A stretch of 64,000 nt of DNA, from contig NZ_JBEBMX010000009.1 in the NCBI RefSeq assembly GCF_043196875.1, positions 1-64,000 of the forward strand, written 5' to 3'. The notes under the pieces were generated by a model. The model had not been told where the DNA came from. It made no database searches and worked only from the letters and a program-made list of their open reading frames with translations. The number at the start of each line of letters is the position of its first letter. Position 1 is the stretch's first letter. The translations under genes and the position numbers were made by a program. The stretch comes from Saccharospirillum sp043196875 (lineage in GTDB: Bacteria > Pseudomonadota > Gammaproteobacteria > Pseudomonadales > Natronospirillaceae). This document shows, in pieces, positions 49,827-58,884 of this stretch.

Positions 49827-51005
49827 TTACACCCGTTCCAAACACACTGCCGTGCCTTCCCCGCCACCAATACACAACGCCGCCATACCCTTACGCTGAT
49901 CCAGCCGGATCATGTTGTGCAGCAGAGTGACGATTATACGGGCACCGCTGCAACCCAGTGGATGACCGAGAGCCGTTGCGCCACCGCTGATGTTGGTGAT
50001 GTCCGCGCTCAATCCCACTTCCTGCATACCGAGCATAGCGACCATGGCAAAAGCTTCGTTGATTTCTGCCAGTTCCACATCGGTATTGCGCCAGCCAGCT
50101 TTGGCCAGAGCAGACTTCATCGCACCGATGGGCGCGCAAGTGAAGCTGCTCGGCGCCTGGGCGTGGCTGGCATAACTACGCACCACTGCCAGGGGCGCCA
50201 GGCCCAAGGCGTCAGCACGAGCACGTGTCATCAACGTCAGGGCGGCTGCACCATCGCTGATCGAGCTGGCATTGGCAGCGGTGATGGTGCCGTCTTTGGC
50301 GAAGGCGGGCTTCAACTGGGGAATTTTGTCGGGCCGCGCCTGGCCGGGCTGTTCATCCTCAGTCACCCGGGTTTCACCGCGCCGATCAGTGACGGTGATG
50401 GGCACAATTTCGTCATCAAAATACCCCTGAGCGATGGCATTTTGCGCTCGGCTCAGGCTGCGTAAGGTGTAGTCATCCATAGCGGCACGAGTCAGGCGGT
50501 ATTCGTCGGCCGTGGCCTGAGCGTGTACGCCCATGGCACGGCCATCGTAGGCGTCTTCGAGACCATCAAGAAACATATGGTCGTATACCTGCTGGTGGCC
50601 CATGCGATAACCCGATCGCGCTTTGGGCATCAGGTAAGGCGCTCCAGACATCGATTCCATACCACCGGCGATGGCAATGTCGATGTCGCCGGCGCGCATC
50701 TGGTCGGCCGCCAGCATCAGCGCTTTCATGCCCGAACCACACACCTTGTTGACCGTGGTGGTCGGTACCGATTCCGGCAAACCGCCGCTCAAGGCCGCCT
50801 GACGTGCCGGAGCCTGTCCCAGGCCGGCCGGTAATACGCAGCCCATCAGCACATCACGCACCGAGTCAGGCGCCAGGCCGATCTGCGCCAGGTTGGCCGC
50901 AATAACAGCGCCGCCCAGGTCGGTTGCCGCAAGGCTCGACAAGGCGCCCTGAAATCCACCCAGCGGCGTACGTTTGGCGGCAACGATGACAATTTCGTGG
51001 GTCAT
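49827..51005 (-). CDS. Acetyl-CoA acetyltransferase (thiolase)
   Basis: Thiolase II type enzyme condensing or cleaving acyl-CoA. The 392 residues contain the nucleophile motif VNKVCGSGMKALMLA (Cys ~88), GGMESMSGAPYLMPKAR, the His motif GGATALGHPLGCSGARI (~348) and the second Cys in CIGGGEGTA (~378). The last motif has Glu where many thiolases have Met or Gln. It is one of three acyl-CoA genes here; a short-chain dehydrogenase and a HIBYL-CoA hydrolase-like gene lie upstream on the same strand. Confidence 0.92.
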   Translation of the reverse strand: MTHEIVIVAAKRTPLGGFQGALSSLAATDLGGAVIAANLAQIGLAPDSVRDVLMGCVLPAGLGQAPARQAALSGGLPESVPTTTVNKVCGSGMKALMLAADQMRAGDIDIAIAGGMESMSGAPYLMPKARSGYRMGHQQVYDHMFLDGLEDAYDGRAMGVHAQATADEYRLTRAAMDDYTLRSLSRAQNAIAQGYFDDEIVPITVTDRRGETRVTEDEQPGQARPDKIPQLKPAFAKDGTITAANASSISDGAAALTLMTRARADALGLAPLAVVRSYASHAQAPSSFTCAPIGAMKSALAKAGWRNTDVELAEINEAFAMVAMLGMQEVGLSADITNISGGATALGHPLGCSGARIIVTLLHNMIRLDQRKGMAALCIGGGEGTAVCLERV

Positions 51006-51026
51006 TAAGGGAACCTCTTTGGTAGT

Positions 51027-51112
51027 TGGGGAGACGCTTAACGGGAGACGCTAGACGCTAGACGCTATGCACTCAACACCTAACCAGCGTCTCCCGTCTC
51101 CCGTCCAGCGTC
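51027..51112. repeat. Dispersed heptamer-based intergenic repeat, copy 3
   Basis: Between the thiolase and SDR genes. GGGAGACGCTTAACGGGAG is followed by three ACGCTAG-type units. After an unrelated ~20-base centre come CAGCGTCTCCCGTCTCCCG and TCCAGCGTC, complementary to the first arm. It is related to copies 1 and 2 but lacks their ATACGCAAA and GGTGC centre. Confidence 0.75.
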
Positions 51113-51126
51113 CTGCGCGAAGCAAC

Positions 51127-51888
51127 TCAAATGCGCATCGCGCCATCGACTTCCAGAATCCGGCCCGAATAATAGTCGTTGCTGAGGATAAATTTTACCG
51201 CCTCGGCAATATCTTGCGGTTGGCCCATGCGTTTCAGCGGCACGGCTTGCAACGATCGTTCGATGGCTTCGGGTTTCATGCTGGCGGTCATTTCGGTTTC
51301 GATAAAGCCCGGCGCGACACCAGCGACGCGAATGCCATAACGCGCCAACTCTTTAGCCCAGGTGACGGTCATGGCCGCCACACCAGCCTTAGCTGCGCTG
51401 TAGTTGGATTGGCCCAGATTGCCCGCTTTGGAAATAGAGCTGATGTTAACGATCACCCCGGGCGTTTGCTCGGCAACCATCCAGGCGGCAGCTTCGCGAC
51501 CGCAAAGAAACACCCCGGTTAAATTGACATCAATCACCGCCTGCCACTGCGTCAGGCTCAGCGTTAGCAATTCACCGCCTTTTTGTTTAACCAGCAGACC
51601 ATCGCGCAAGATGCCAGCATTATTAATCAGCGCATCCAGGTGTCCATGCTCGGCCTTCAAGCGGTTAAACAAGTTCAAAACCGAGGCTTCATCGGCGACA
51701 TTGGCGGTGTAGCCCTGGCAACTCAAACCTTCGCACTGCAACGCAGCTACCGCAGCGTCAACCGCCTCCTTATCGATATCCACCAGTGATATCACTGCGC
51801 CTGATTGCGCCAATAAGCGCGCCATGGCAAACCCTAAACCACGAGCGGCACCGGTGATCAAAATGTGTTGCTGGGCGATGTCCTGCAT
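51127..51888 (-). CDS. Short-chain dehydrogenase/reductase, FabG/HSD10-like
   Basis: NAD(P)-dependent oxidoreductase of 253 residues. Cofactor motif TGAARGLGFAMARLL (~12), NNAGILRDGLLVK (~88), catalytic Ser in NISSISKAGNLGQSNYSAAKAG with the YxxxK pair (~160). Between a thiolase and a HIBYL-CoA hydrolase-like gene, a 3-hydroxyacyl-CoA dehydrogenase role is likely, perhaps in branched-chain amino acid or fatty acid breakdown. The exact substrate is not visible. Confidence 0.88.
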   Translation of the reverse strand: MQDIAQQHILITGAARGLGFAMARLLAQSGAVISLVDIDKEAVDAAVAALQCEGLSCQGYTANVADEASVLNLFNRLKAEHGHLDALINNAGILRDGLLVKQKGGELLTLSLTQWQAVIDVNLTGVFLCGREAAAWMVAEQTPGVIVNISSISKAGNLGQSNYSAAKAGVAAMTVTWAKELARYGIRVAGVAPGFIETEMTASMKPEAIERSLQAVPLKRMGQPQDIAEAVKFILSNDYYSGRILEVDGAMRI

Positions 51889-51915
51889 CGGGCGTCCTCT
51901 TTTTCTGTCCGGCTG

Positions 51916-52998
51916 TTAAGTATTGCTGGCCGGATAAGTGGTCTCGGTAGTGAAGGGCAGCGGCTGATAAAAACGTTCAATCAAACTAAAGGGAACCGAG
52001 GTAACGCTCGGGTACAGCCAGGCCGGTTGTTTGTCCTTATCGATCAGCAACGCGCGTACGCCTTCCAAAAATTCGCGTTCGCTGCAGGCGTTAGAACCAA
52101 CCGTCAAGTCCATTTCCAGAGCCTCCACCCGACTGGCCTGACGCAACCGCTTAAAGTGATACCAACAATGGGCAATGCTCAACGCCGAGGCGGTACGCCA
52201 TTGGTCGGCGGCGGCTTGAAAGGGCGCAAAGTCGCTGCTGCGCACAGCGTGCATCCAATCACTTAACAACGGCTCGCCGAGCGACGCCAAAGCCTGCTGC
52301 CAGGCCTGACGATGCGCCTGAATCTCGCTGTTTGGTTTAGCCAATTCCTGCTGTTCGGGCAATTCACCGCCAGCCAGCTCAGCCTGCAATGCAGCCACCT
52401 CTTGGTCATCCACCTCGGCATGGGCATATTCCAGCGCCAACACATCCAGCATCGACAGATGAATGCCGGAAATGCCGATCAAAGTACCGGCACGCCAGTC
52501 TGGCTTTTGCAGAAAATGGCCGGCACCGACATCGGGAAACAGGCCAATCTGCAACTCCGGCATGGCAAAGCGACTGCTGCGATCAACCAGGCGCAGATCG
52601 GCACCGGCAAACAATCCCCAGCCACCGCCCATGACCAAGCCACGGCCAAAAGCAACAATCGGCTTGGGACTGTGCTCAATCATGGCATCGAGCTGATATT
52701 CAGCGGCGAAATAACGATGACCGATACGGCGCTGCTCATCAGCCGGCTGGCCGGCAAGCTCGATCGCCAGCGTTTTCACATCGCCGCCGGCGCAAAAGGC
52801 TTTCTCAGTACTGCTTTCCAGCCAGATGCTGCGTACCGAGTCGTCATCAAACGCCTGTTGTAAGGCCAGCGTTAAGGCTTCAATCAGTTCAAGGTTCAGC
52901 GCATTCAGCGCCTTGGGTCGGTTCAGCCGGATCAGCTGTAAGGCCTGGCGGCGCTCAAGCTGTACCAGCGCATTATCGTTATTAGAGTCTGCGGTCAT
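51916..52998 (-). CDS. Enoyl-CoA hydratase family, 3-hydroxyisobutyryl-CoA hydrolase-like
   Basis: Crotonase-fold protein of 360 residues. IRLNRPKALNALNLELIEAL, FCAGGDVKTLA (oxyanion hole), GRGLVMGGGWGLFAGADLRLVDRSSRFAMPELQIGLFPDVGAGHFL. The last motif (MPE-IGLFPDVG) and the longer C-terminal part are typical of HIBYL-CoA hydrolases of valine breakdown rather than 260-residue enoyl-CoA hydratases. It is the first gene of a three-gene minus-strand set. Confidence 0.85.
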   Translation of the reverse strand: MTADSNNDNALVQLERRQALQLIRLNRPKALNALNLELIEALTLALQQAFDDDSVRSIWLESSTEKAFCAGGDVKTLAIELAGQPADEQRRIGHRYFAAEYQLDAMIEHSPKPIVAFGRGLVMGGGWGLFAGADLRLVDRSSRFAMPELQIGLFPDVGAGHFLQKPDWRAGTLIGISGIHLSMLDVLALEYAHAEVDDQEVAALQAELAGGELPEQQELAKPNSEIQAHRQAWQQALASLGEPLLSDWMHAVRSSDFAPFQAAADQWRTASALSIAHCWYHFKRLRQASRVEALEMDLTVGSNACSEREFLEGVRALLIDKDKQPAWLYPSVTSVPFSLIERFYQPLPFTTETTYPASNT

Positions 52999-53191
52999 CG
53001 GAACTTTCCTGCATCGAGACGGTCGACATCCTGCCTTGCCCCTGTCACGCGCACAAGACTGCTGAGCCGGGTTGGCAATTCAAAAACCACTGCGTAATAC
53101 TGTGACGCCATGGAACCCAAAACTGATCTGTGCCGTGACTTCCAGGGTTTCAACACCCCCTAACACACCGCCGACGATAAAGGACGCTCCC

Positions 53192-54169
53192 ATGAAAAAG
53201 ACGACTTTGCTGGGGCTGGTTTTACTGCTGGTCGGTCTTCCGACCTTTGCTTGTGAACTCGATCGCCCGGTCCGTTTTTCGGGCATGAGCTGGATGTCGA
53301 ACCTGATGATGGTGGAAATTGAACGCACCATCGTCGAAGCAGGTTACGGCTGCGAAACCCAGGTAGAAGCCGGCGATACCGTGCCGATGATTGCCGCCCT
53401 GGTGCGTGGTGATGTCGATATCTATAACGAAACCTGGATCGACTCTGCCCCCGAAGACTGGGTAACCGCCAACGAAGCAGGCATCGTTGAATCGCTCGGC
53501 AGCACCTACTCCGGCGGCATAGAAGGCTGGTGGATTCCGGCTTACGTTGCTGAACAGAACCCGGGGCTGGTCTCGGTCTACGACCTGCCCGACTACGCCG
53601 ATCTGTTCGAAGACCCGGAAGAGCCCGGTAAAGGCCGCATCTACAACTGCCCGGAAGGCTGGGTCTGCGGTGCGGTTAACAACAATTTGCTGGAAGCCTT
53701 TGAACTGACGGATGACTACGTCATGTTTTCCCCCGGCAGTGGCGCCGCTCTGGATGCGGCTATTGCATCCAACTATCGTCGCCAGCGTCCCTTTGTAACT
53801 TACTACTGGTCACCCACAGCGGTGCTGGGCAAGTTCGATATGGTGCAGCTGGAGATGCCGGATTATCAGGCCGAGGGCTTCCGCTGCAATATGGACCCCG
53901 AATGCGCCGATCCTGTTGCCAGCGCTTACCCGACAGCGCGCATCCACAAAAGCATCAATACCGAATTCGGCAAGGCCGCACCTCAGCTGAAAGCCTTCTT
54001 CGAAGCGGTCAACATCCCGACCGAAGAAGTCAACAAGCTGCTCGGCTGGGCCGATGAAAACGGTGCTGAACCCGATCAGGTCGCCGACTACTTCTTCGAA
54101 AATTACGAAGACGTCTGGACCGGTTGGGTGTCTGACGACATTGCCGACAAGGTTCGCGCCAGCCTCTAA
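53192..54169 (+). CDS. Glycine betaine/proline-type ABC transporter, substrate-binding protein
   Basis: OpuAC-type binding protein of 325 residues. Signal peptide (MKKTTLLGLVLLLVGLPTFA), then CELDRPVRFSGMSWMSNLMMVEIERTIVEAGYGCETQVEAGDTVPMIAALVRGDVDIYNETWIDS. Several tryptophans (GWWIPAY, EGWVCG, YYWSPTAVLG) could form the aromatic cage of quaternary-amine binders. The ATG at 53192 is chosen because it begins the signal peptide and has SD AAGGA. The order binding protein - permease - ATPase is the reverse of E. coli proVWX. Confidence 0.9.
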   Translation: MKKTTLLGLVLLLVGLPTFACELDRPVRFSGMSWMSNLMMVEIERTIVEAGYGCETQVEAGDTVPMIAALVRGDVDIYNETWIDSAPEDWVTANEAGIVESLGSTYSGGIEGWWIPAYVAEQNPGLVSVYDLPDYADLFEDPEEPGKGRIYNCPEGWVCGAVNNNLLEAFELTDDYVMFSPGSGAALDAAIASNYRRQRPFVTYYWSPTAVLGKFDMVQLEMPDYQAEGFRCNMDPECADPVASAYPTARIHKSINTEFGKAAPQLKAFFEAVNIPTEEVNKLLGWADENGAEPDQVADYFFENYEDVWTGWVSDDIADKVRASL

Positions 54170-54232
54170 GCTTTTTAAATGACGGCATCCGTCCGGGTGC
54201 CGTCCGATCCGCTCCAGCAAGAGGACTCACTC

Positions 54233-55102
54233 TTGGCTTTCCCGGAAATTCTCGACGCTCGCGCCCTGCGCCAGAGCATCGACGCCTTCGTCGATTCCCT
54301 GGTCATCAACTACGCCGACGACCTGGAGCGCATCAGCATGCCGCTGCTGAAATTCCTGGTCTTTGTCGAACAATTACTGCGCGACACCCCTTGGTGGCTG
54401 GTCATCGCCATCATCGCGGCTGTCAGCTGGTACGGCAGTCGTCGCTGGACACTGACCGCTGGCGTAACCGTGCTGCTGTTGTTTATTGGCGCCATCGGCC
54501 AATGGGACAGAGGCATGCAGACGCTGGCCTTGATGATCGTCTCGCTGGTGATGTGTGTGCTGATCGGCATTCCCACCGGTATTTTGATGTCGGTGTCTGA
54601 ACGCTTTCGCAAAATCATGCTGCCGATTCTCGACATCATGCAGACCATGCCGACCTTCGTGTATTTGATTCCGGTGGTCATGCTGTTTGGTCTGGGCAAG
54701 GTACCAGCGCTGATCGCCACCATCGTTTATGCGGTACCACCTCTGATCCGCCTGACCGACCTTGGCATCCGTCTGGTCGACCATTCAGTGATGGAAGCCG
54801 CCACGGCTTTTGGCGCCACCAAACGCCAAAAACTGCTCGGCGTACAATTGCCGCTGGCGTTGCCCAACATCCTGGCCGGCATCAACCAGACCACCATGAT
54901 GGCGCTGGCGATGGTGGTCGTCGCCTCCATGATCGGCGCGCGCGGTTTGGGTCAAGAGGTGCTCGCAGGCATCAATCGTTTGGAAGTGGGACGCGGCTTA
55001 TTAGCCGGTCTGGCCATTGTCGCCCTCGCGGTTATTTTTGATCGCGTCACCCAAAGCTATGGCAAACGTTTGCAGTACCCAGCAGTAAAGGACGGTGACT
55101 GA
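54233..55102 (+). CDS. Glycine betaine/proline-type ABC transporter, permease
   Basis: ProW-like inner-membrane permease (about 290 aa) with several transmembrane helices and the coupling segment EAATAFGATKRQKLLGVQLPLALPNILAGINQTTMMALAMVVVASMIGARGLG. I place the start at the TTG at 54233, which has a strong SD (AAGAGGAC) 7 bases before it. The ATG at 54179 has none and lies only 9 bases after the previous stop. With the earlier start the protein would be 307 aa. It overlaps the ATPase gene (TGATG). Confidence 0.88.
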   Translation: MAFPEILDARALRQSIDAFVDSLVINYADDLERISMPLLKFLVFVEQLLRDTPWWLVIAIIAAVSWYGSRRWTLTAGVTVLLLFIGAIGQWDRGMQTLALMIVSLVMCVLIGIPTGILMSVSERFRKIMLPILDIMQTMPTFVYLIPVVMLFGLGKVPALIATIVYAVPPLIRLTDLGIRLVDHSVMEAATAFGATKRQKLLGVQLPLALPNILAGINQTTMMALAMVVVASMIGARGLGQEVLAGINRLEVGRGLLAGLAIVALAVIFDRVTQSYGKRLQYPAVKDGD

Positions 55103-56283
55103 TGGCAAAAATAGAAGTCGAAGGCATCTATAAAATCTTTGGCCCCAAAGCCAGCAGCCATCTGGCTTCTGTTAAAGCCGGCATGAGCAAGGAACAGCTC
55201 TTGGAAGACACCGGCCATACGCTCGGATTGAACGACATTAATCTGAGCATTGAAGATGGCGAGTTGTTCGTCATTATGGGACTGTCCGGCAGCGGCAAAT
55301 CAACGCTGATTCGTCACTTCAACCGCCTGATTGACCCGACCGCCGGCAACATCCGCGTCGACGGCGAAGAAATGATCGCGCTGAAACAGGCGGACCTGAT
55401 TGAACGCCGTCGCAACAAAATGTCGATGGTGTTCCAGCGTTTTGCCCTCTTCCCGCACAAAACCGTTTTGGACAACGTGGGTTATGGCTTGCATATCCAG
55501 GGCGTCGCCAAAAATGAAGCCCGCAAGAAAGCACAATACTGGCTGGAACAGGTCGGCCTGAAAGGGGTCGGCGACCAATATCCGCATCAACTCTCCGGCG
55601 GTATGCAACAACGTGTTGGCCTGGCGCGCGCCCTGGCGACAGACCCCGATATTCTGTTAATGGACGAAGCCTTCTCCGCGCTCGATCCATTAATCCGCAA
55701 AGAAATGCAGGACCTGCTGATGCAACTGCAACAGCGGCTGCACAAAACCATCGTCTTTATTACTCACGATCTCGACGAAGCGCTGCGCCTGGGCAACCGC
55801 ATCGCCATCCTCAAAGACGGCGCGCTGGTGCAGCAAGGCGACCCGCAAGACATCCTGCTCAACCCCAGCACCGACTACGTTGCCGCCTTCGTGCGCGACG
55901 TCAACCGAGGCAAAGTACTGACCGCTCACCATGTGATGGCCATGCCGCAAGCCACCCTCACCACCCGCACCAGCGTCGAAAAAGCGCGCCAGTGGATGAT
56001 TGACCAAGGCTTCGATTACGCCACCGTTTTGGAGGGCAAATCCTTGGTCGGCATCGTTACTCTGAACGACCTGCAAAACGCCGACGGTGAAATTGGCGCT
56101 CTGGTCACAGACGTTGTCTGCGTGCCGGAATCGGCCGATCTGGAAAGTCTCTTGCCGCAGATGATACGCGCTAACGTACCCATGGCTGTGACCTCGGATG
56201 CCGGTGAATTTAAAGGTTGGGTATCGAGAGATAGAGTGGTGGACCTGGTCAGTACCGAGCCACAAAGCAAAGCGGTGGAATGA
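55102..56283 (+). CDS. Glycine betaine/proline-type ABC transporter, ATP-binding protein
   Basis: ProV/OpuAA-like ATPase of 393 residues. The N-terminal insert typical of this group (SSHLASVKAGMSKEQLLEDTGHTLGL) precedes Walker A GLSGSGKST. Signature HQLSGGMQQRVGLARAL and Walker B ILLMDEAFSALDP follow. The C-terminal ~110 residues resemble a CBS pair (QWMIDQGFDYATVLEGKSLVGIVTLNDLQ), the osmosensing element of such ATPases. It powers uptake of an osmoprotectant such as glycine betaine. Confidence 0.92.
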   Translation: MAKIEVEGIYKIFGPKASSHLASVKAGMSKEQLLEDTGHTLGLNDINLSIEDGELFVIMGLSGSGKSTLIRHFNRLIDPTAGNIRVDGEEMIALKQADLIERRRNKMSMVFQRFALFPHKTVLDNVGYGLHIQGVAKNEARKKAQYWLEQVGLKGVGDQYPHQLSGGMQQRVGLARALATDPDILLMDEAFSALDPLIRKEMQDLLMQLQQRLHKTIVFITHDLDEALRLGNRIAILKDGALVQQGDPQDILLNPSTDYVAAFVRDVNRGKVLTAHHVMAMPQATLTTRTSVEKARQWMIDQGFDYATVLEGKSLVGIVTLNDLQNADGEIGALVTDVVCVPESADLESLLPQMIRANVPMAVTSDAGEFKGWVSRDRVVDLVSTEPQSKAVE

Positions 56284-56324
56284 TGTCTTAGCCTGAAAGG
56301 CGCAACACTCTAAGGATGATTGTT

Positions 56325-56672
56325 ATGACCACAAAAGCCGAAGCACTCAGCATCGCTGAACACTATCTCAAGGAAATGTTAGCGGCCGACGACAACGCCG
56401 ATTTTGAGTTATTTACCCAGCGCTACGAAGACAAATACCTGCAAGGCTTCACCCCAGAAGTATTTAATAACGACATTCAACAGATGCAGCAAAGAAATGG
56501 CCGCAACCAGGGCTACGAATTTCTCAGTGAGTTGCGCAATGAACGCATCGACGATCTGGATATCTATCGCACCGCCTGGAAAGGCATTTATGAAAAGCGC
56601 GATGCCCTGGTAGAAATAGGCGTCTACCAAAAAGACGGTCACTGGTATGTTATCCGTTCGGCCGTCTTTTAA
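56325..56672 (+). CDS. Small conserved-type protein, possibly NTF2-like
   Basis: 115-residue soluble protein: MTTKAEALSIAEHYLKEMLAADDNADFELFTQRYEDKYL, then YEKRDALVEIGVYQKDGHWYVIRSAVF. The helix-helix-sheet pattern with a C-terminal strand DGHWYV suggests an NTF2/SnoaL-like fold; I cannot name a function. The ATG at 56325 is preferred since AAGG is 9 bases before it and abuts the earlier ATG at 56316. Confidence 0.7.
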   Translation: MTTKAEALSIAEHYLKEMLAADDNADFELFTQRYEDKYLQGFTPEVFNNDIQQMQQRNGRNQGYEFLSELRNERIDDLDIYRTAWKGIYEKRDALVEIGVYQKDGHWYVIRSAVF

Positions 56673-56674
56673 AA

Positions 56675-57004
56675 TCAATCAACAACAAACAACTTAGCAC
56701 CCACCTCGGTAAAAGACCGATGCGCTTCAGCCTGGTCGGCCACCTGATAACTGACCCCAGGCGTCAATACAAAGGTGCGACCGTCCTCCAGCTCGGTATG
56801 CAGCTCCCCTTCCAGACACAGCAGAATATGGCCTTTGCTGCACCAATGGTCGGCCAGGTAGCCAGCGCTGTATTCGACCATGCGGACCCGGATATCACCG
56901 AAGGTCTGCGTCTGCCAAATCGCCAGCCCCTGTTCACCAGGATGGGTGGTTTTTTCGATTTGCGCCCAATCGGTGAGCCCGAAGGGAATGGCTGACATCT
57001 TCAT
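56675..57004 (-). CDS. Small cupin protein, DHCW-type
   Basis: 109-residue single-domain cupin. RMVEYSAGYLADHWCSKGHILLCLEGELHTELEDGRTFVLTPGVSYQVADQ shows the cupin beta pattern. The metal-binding region reads DHWCSKGH, a variant of the DHCW motif of a small conserved cupin family. It lies tail to tail with the preceding gene, 2 bases apart. The role is unknown. Confidence 0.78.
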   Translation of the reverse strand: MKMSAIPFGLTDWAQIEKTTHPGEQGLAIWQTQTFGDIRVRMVEYSAGYLADHWCSKGHILLCLEGELHTELEDGRTFVLTPGVSYQVADQAEAHRSFTEVGAKLFVVD

Positions 57005-57226
57005 AGCGTGGTGTCCTTAGTGTCCGCGACAGAGCGGTTATCTAGCATACAACCCGCTCCTGCAAAAACGCACCTAGCACGTTATGATTTAAACCTAAGC
57101 ACAGGAAAAAAACGCTGATTGTGCGGTTCGGCTGTCGAAAGACCGTCGCCCGGAGCGACCAGAACCATGACAACGCCGACCGGCTGCATCCAGCAGCTAC
57201 CGATAAACTCAATAAGGAAATGAACC

Positions 57227-57442
57227 ATGGCAACGAACGACAAACCCAAAGGCCCCGCTTCATACTTCCCGTCCATAGAGAAGACTTACGGAAAACCTAT
57301 TGATCACTGGCTCAAATTGCTGGATAGCGTCCAGGATCGAAAACATATGGAACAGGTAGCATTTTTAAAGACGGAACATCAGCTGGGGCACGGCCACGCC
57401 AATGCGCTGGTGGCGTATCATAAAGCTCAAAAAAGCGACTGA
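57227..57442 (+). CDS. DUF4287 domain protein
   Basis: 71-residue protein: KGPASYFPSIEKTYGKPIDHWLKLLDSVQDRKHMEQVAFLKTEHQLGHGHANALVAYHKAQ. The SIEKTYGKP-x-x-HW and KTEHxLGHGHANALV motifs are those of DUF4287. Function unknown. SD AAGGA precedes the ATG. Confidence 0.85.
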   Translation: MATNDKPKGPASYFPSIEKTYGKPIDHWLKLLDSVQDRKHMEQVAFLKTEHQLGHGHANALVAYHKAQKSD

Positions 57443-57487
57443 AATTAACACAATCCGCTTTCTATTCGGCTGAGACAAAGGTTCTTT

Positions 57488-57516
57488 TTGGGCTTTATAG
57501 ACTTATTGGCTAATAT
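57488..57516 (+). promoter_or_regulatory. Candidate sigma-70 promoter before lipoprotein gene
   Basis: TTGGGC, 17 nt, TAATAT in an AT-rich leader, 68 bases before the ATG at 57584. Matches are partial. Confidence 0.4.
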
Positions 57517-57583
57517 AACAATGAGCATTGCTCCTTAAAGCCCTAACCGCCACTTATTAAACCAAACCTCTATCAAGGAAGTC

Positions 57584-58057
57584 ATGATGTATAACCGCTT
57601 ATTCAGCATGAAAGCCGCAGTTACTGTTTTAGCGACGATAGCTTTGGCCGGTTGCGCAACATACCCAAACTATACTGTGCCTGCCGATGTAGAAACCACC
57701 GATATTACGTTTATTGATAGCCTCTCTGACTCTAGAAATCAGGGCTGGATGTCATACCAGGTTTCCGTTGGCGACGAACGCTATCATGAAATCAATGATT
57801 TCGAAGATGAAGAGAGCGCCAAGAATATACGCGTCTATGAAAACCAGGTTCCATTAAATACCAATGTTCGAATTCGCGCCGAATACCATATTGCCAACTG
57901 GCGCTGTAGTGTTTCGACTTTAATGAACTTCTCAGAACCCATGGACTACCACGTATACAGCAACGGTGAATATGCTGGAAGCTGCCGAATCGGTGTATTC
58001 CGTCAAGTTGATGGTGAGTGGGTATTGGTCCCCAGTGTGGACGCTGAATCCGAATAA
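57584..58057 (+). CDS. Hypothetical lipoprotein
   Basis: 157-residue precursor with signal peptide and lipobox LAGC (Cys24). The mature protein is acidic and beta-rich (ITFIDSLSDSRNQGWMSYQVSVGDERYHEINDF, VRIRAEYHIANWRCSVSTLMNF), with two further cysteines that may form a disulfide. Codon use and its flanks are more AT-rich than neighbouring genes. No family recognised. Confidence 0.75.
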   Translation: MMYNRLFSMKAAVTVLATIALAGCATYPNYTVPADVETTDITFIDSLSDSRNQGWMSYQVSVGDERYHEINDFEDEESAKNIRVYENQVPLNTNVRIRAEYHIANWRCSVSTLMNFSEPMDYHVYSNGEYAGSCRIGVFRQVDGEWVLVPSVDAESE

Positions 58058-58067
58058 TAAGAAAACG

Positions 58068-58092
58068 TCGGACAGTCTTAAGACTGTCCGGC
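58068..58092 (-). terminator. Hairpin after amino-acid ABC operon
   Basis: CGGACAGTCTTAAGACTGTCCG is a perfect palindrome. On the minus strand it is followed by ACGTTTTCTT, so it best serves the minus-strand ATPase gene, and also separates the convergent lipoprotein gene. Confidence 0.7.
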
Positions 58093-58110
58093 ACTCTTCA
58101 ATCGAGTTAC

Positions 58111-58884
58111 TCAAGACACTCTAGCTTTCTCATCCAACTCCAAAAACTGCCGCACCCGTTCCGTTTTCGGATTAACAAAAAACTCTTCCGGCGATGACTT
58201 CTCGATGATCTTGCCCTTTTCCAAAAACACCACCTGATCGGACACGTTACGGGCAAATTCCATTTCGTGGGTGACGATGATCATGGTATAGCCTTCCTGC
58301 GACAGATCGCGGATCACCGCCAAGACTTCGCCCACCAATTCCGGATCGAGCGCTGAGGTCGGTTCATCGAACAGCATCACGCGCGGCTGCATGGCGAGCG
58401 CCCGAGCGATGGCGACGCGCTGCTTTTGGCCACCGGATAAGGTGTAGGGATAGTTGCTGCGCTTTTCCGCCATACCGACCTTGGTGAGCAGTTCATCGGC
58501 CAGTGTTTCAGCCTCGGCTTTCTTCATGCCTTTCACATGAATCAGTGCTTCGGTGACGTTATGCAACACGTTCAGGTGCGGCCAGAGGTTAAAACTTTGA
58601 AACACCATGCCCAGTTGTGAGCGCACCTTCGCCAGGTCGCGATTGTTCATCGCTTTGCCATCGGCTTTAACGCCAATGCGTTCACCGGCGATGCGAATTT
58701 CGCCGCCATCGGGTTGTTCCAGCCAGTTCACGCAACGCAATAAGGTCGACTTACCCGAGCCCGAAGAACCCAGAATACTGACCACTTCACCGCGTTGAAC
58801 GTCAAGGCTGACATCGCGCAGCACTTCCACACCGTCAAACTGTTTGGACAGTTTTTGGATACTGACTTCGGCTAATTCAGGCAT
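58111..58884 (-). CDS. Polar amino acid ABC transporter, ATP-binding protein
   Basis: GlnQ/HisP-type ATPase of 257 residues: Walker A LGSSGSGKSTLLRC, Q-loop MVFQSFNLWPHLNVL, signature LSGGQKQRVAIARAL, Walker B RVMLFDEPTSALDPE, H-loop IIVTHE. The ATG at 58884 (MPELAEV) has SD GAGGT and overlaps the permease stop by 8 bases. Upstream in-frame codons lie inside the permease gene. Confidence 0.93.
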   Translation of the reverse strand: MPELAEVSIQKLSKQFDGVEVLRDVSLDVQRGEVVSILGSSGSGKSTLLRCVNWLEQPDGGEIRIAGERIGVKADGKAMNNRDLAKVRSQLGMVFQSFNLWPHLNVLHNVTEALIHVKGMKKAEAETLADELLTKVGMAEKRSNYPYTLSGGQKQRVAIARALAMQPRVMLFDEPTSALDPELVGEVLAVIRDLSQEGYTMIIVTHEMEFARNVSDQVVFLEKGKIIEKSSPEEFFVNPKTERVRQFLELDEKARVS

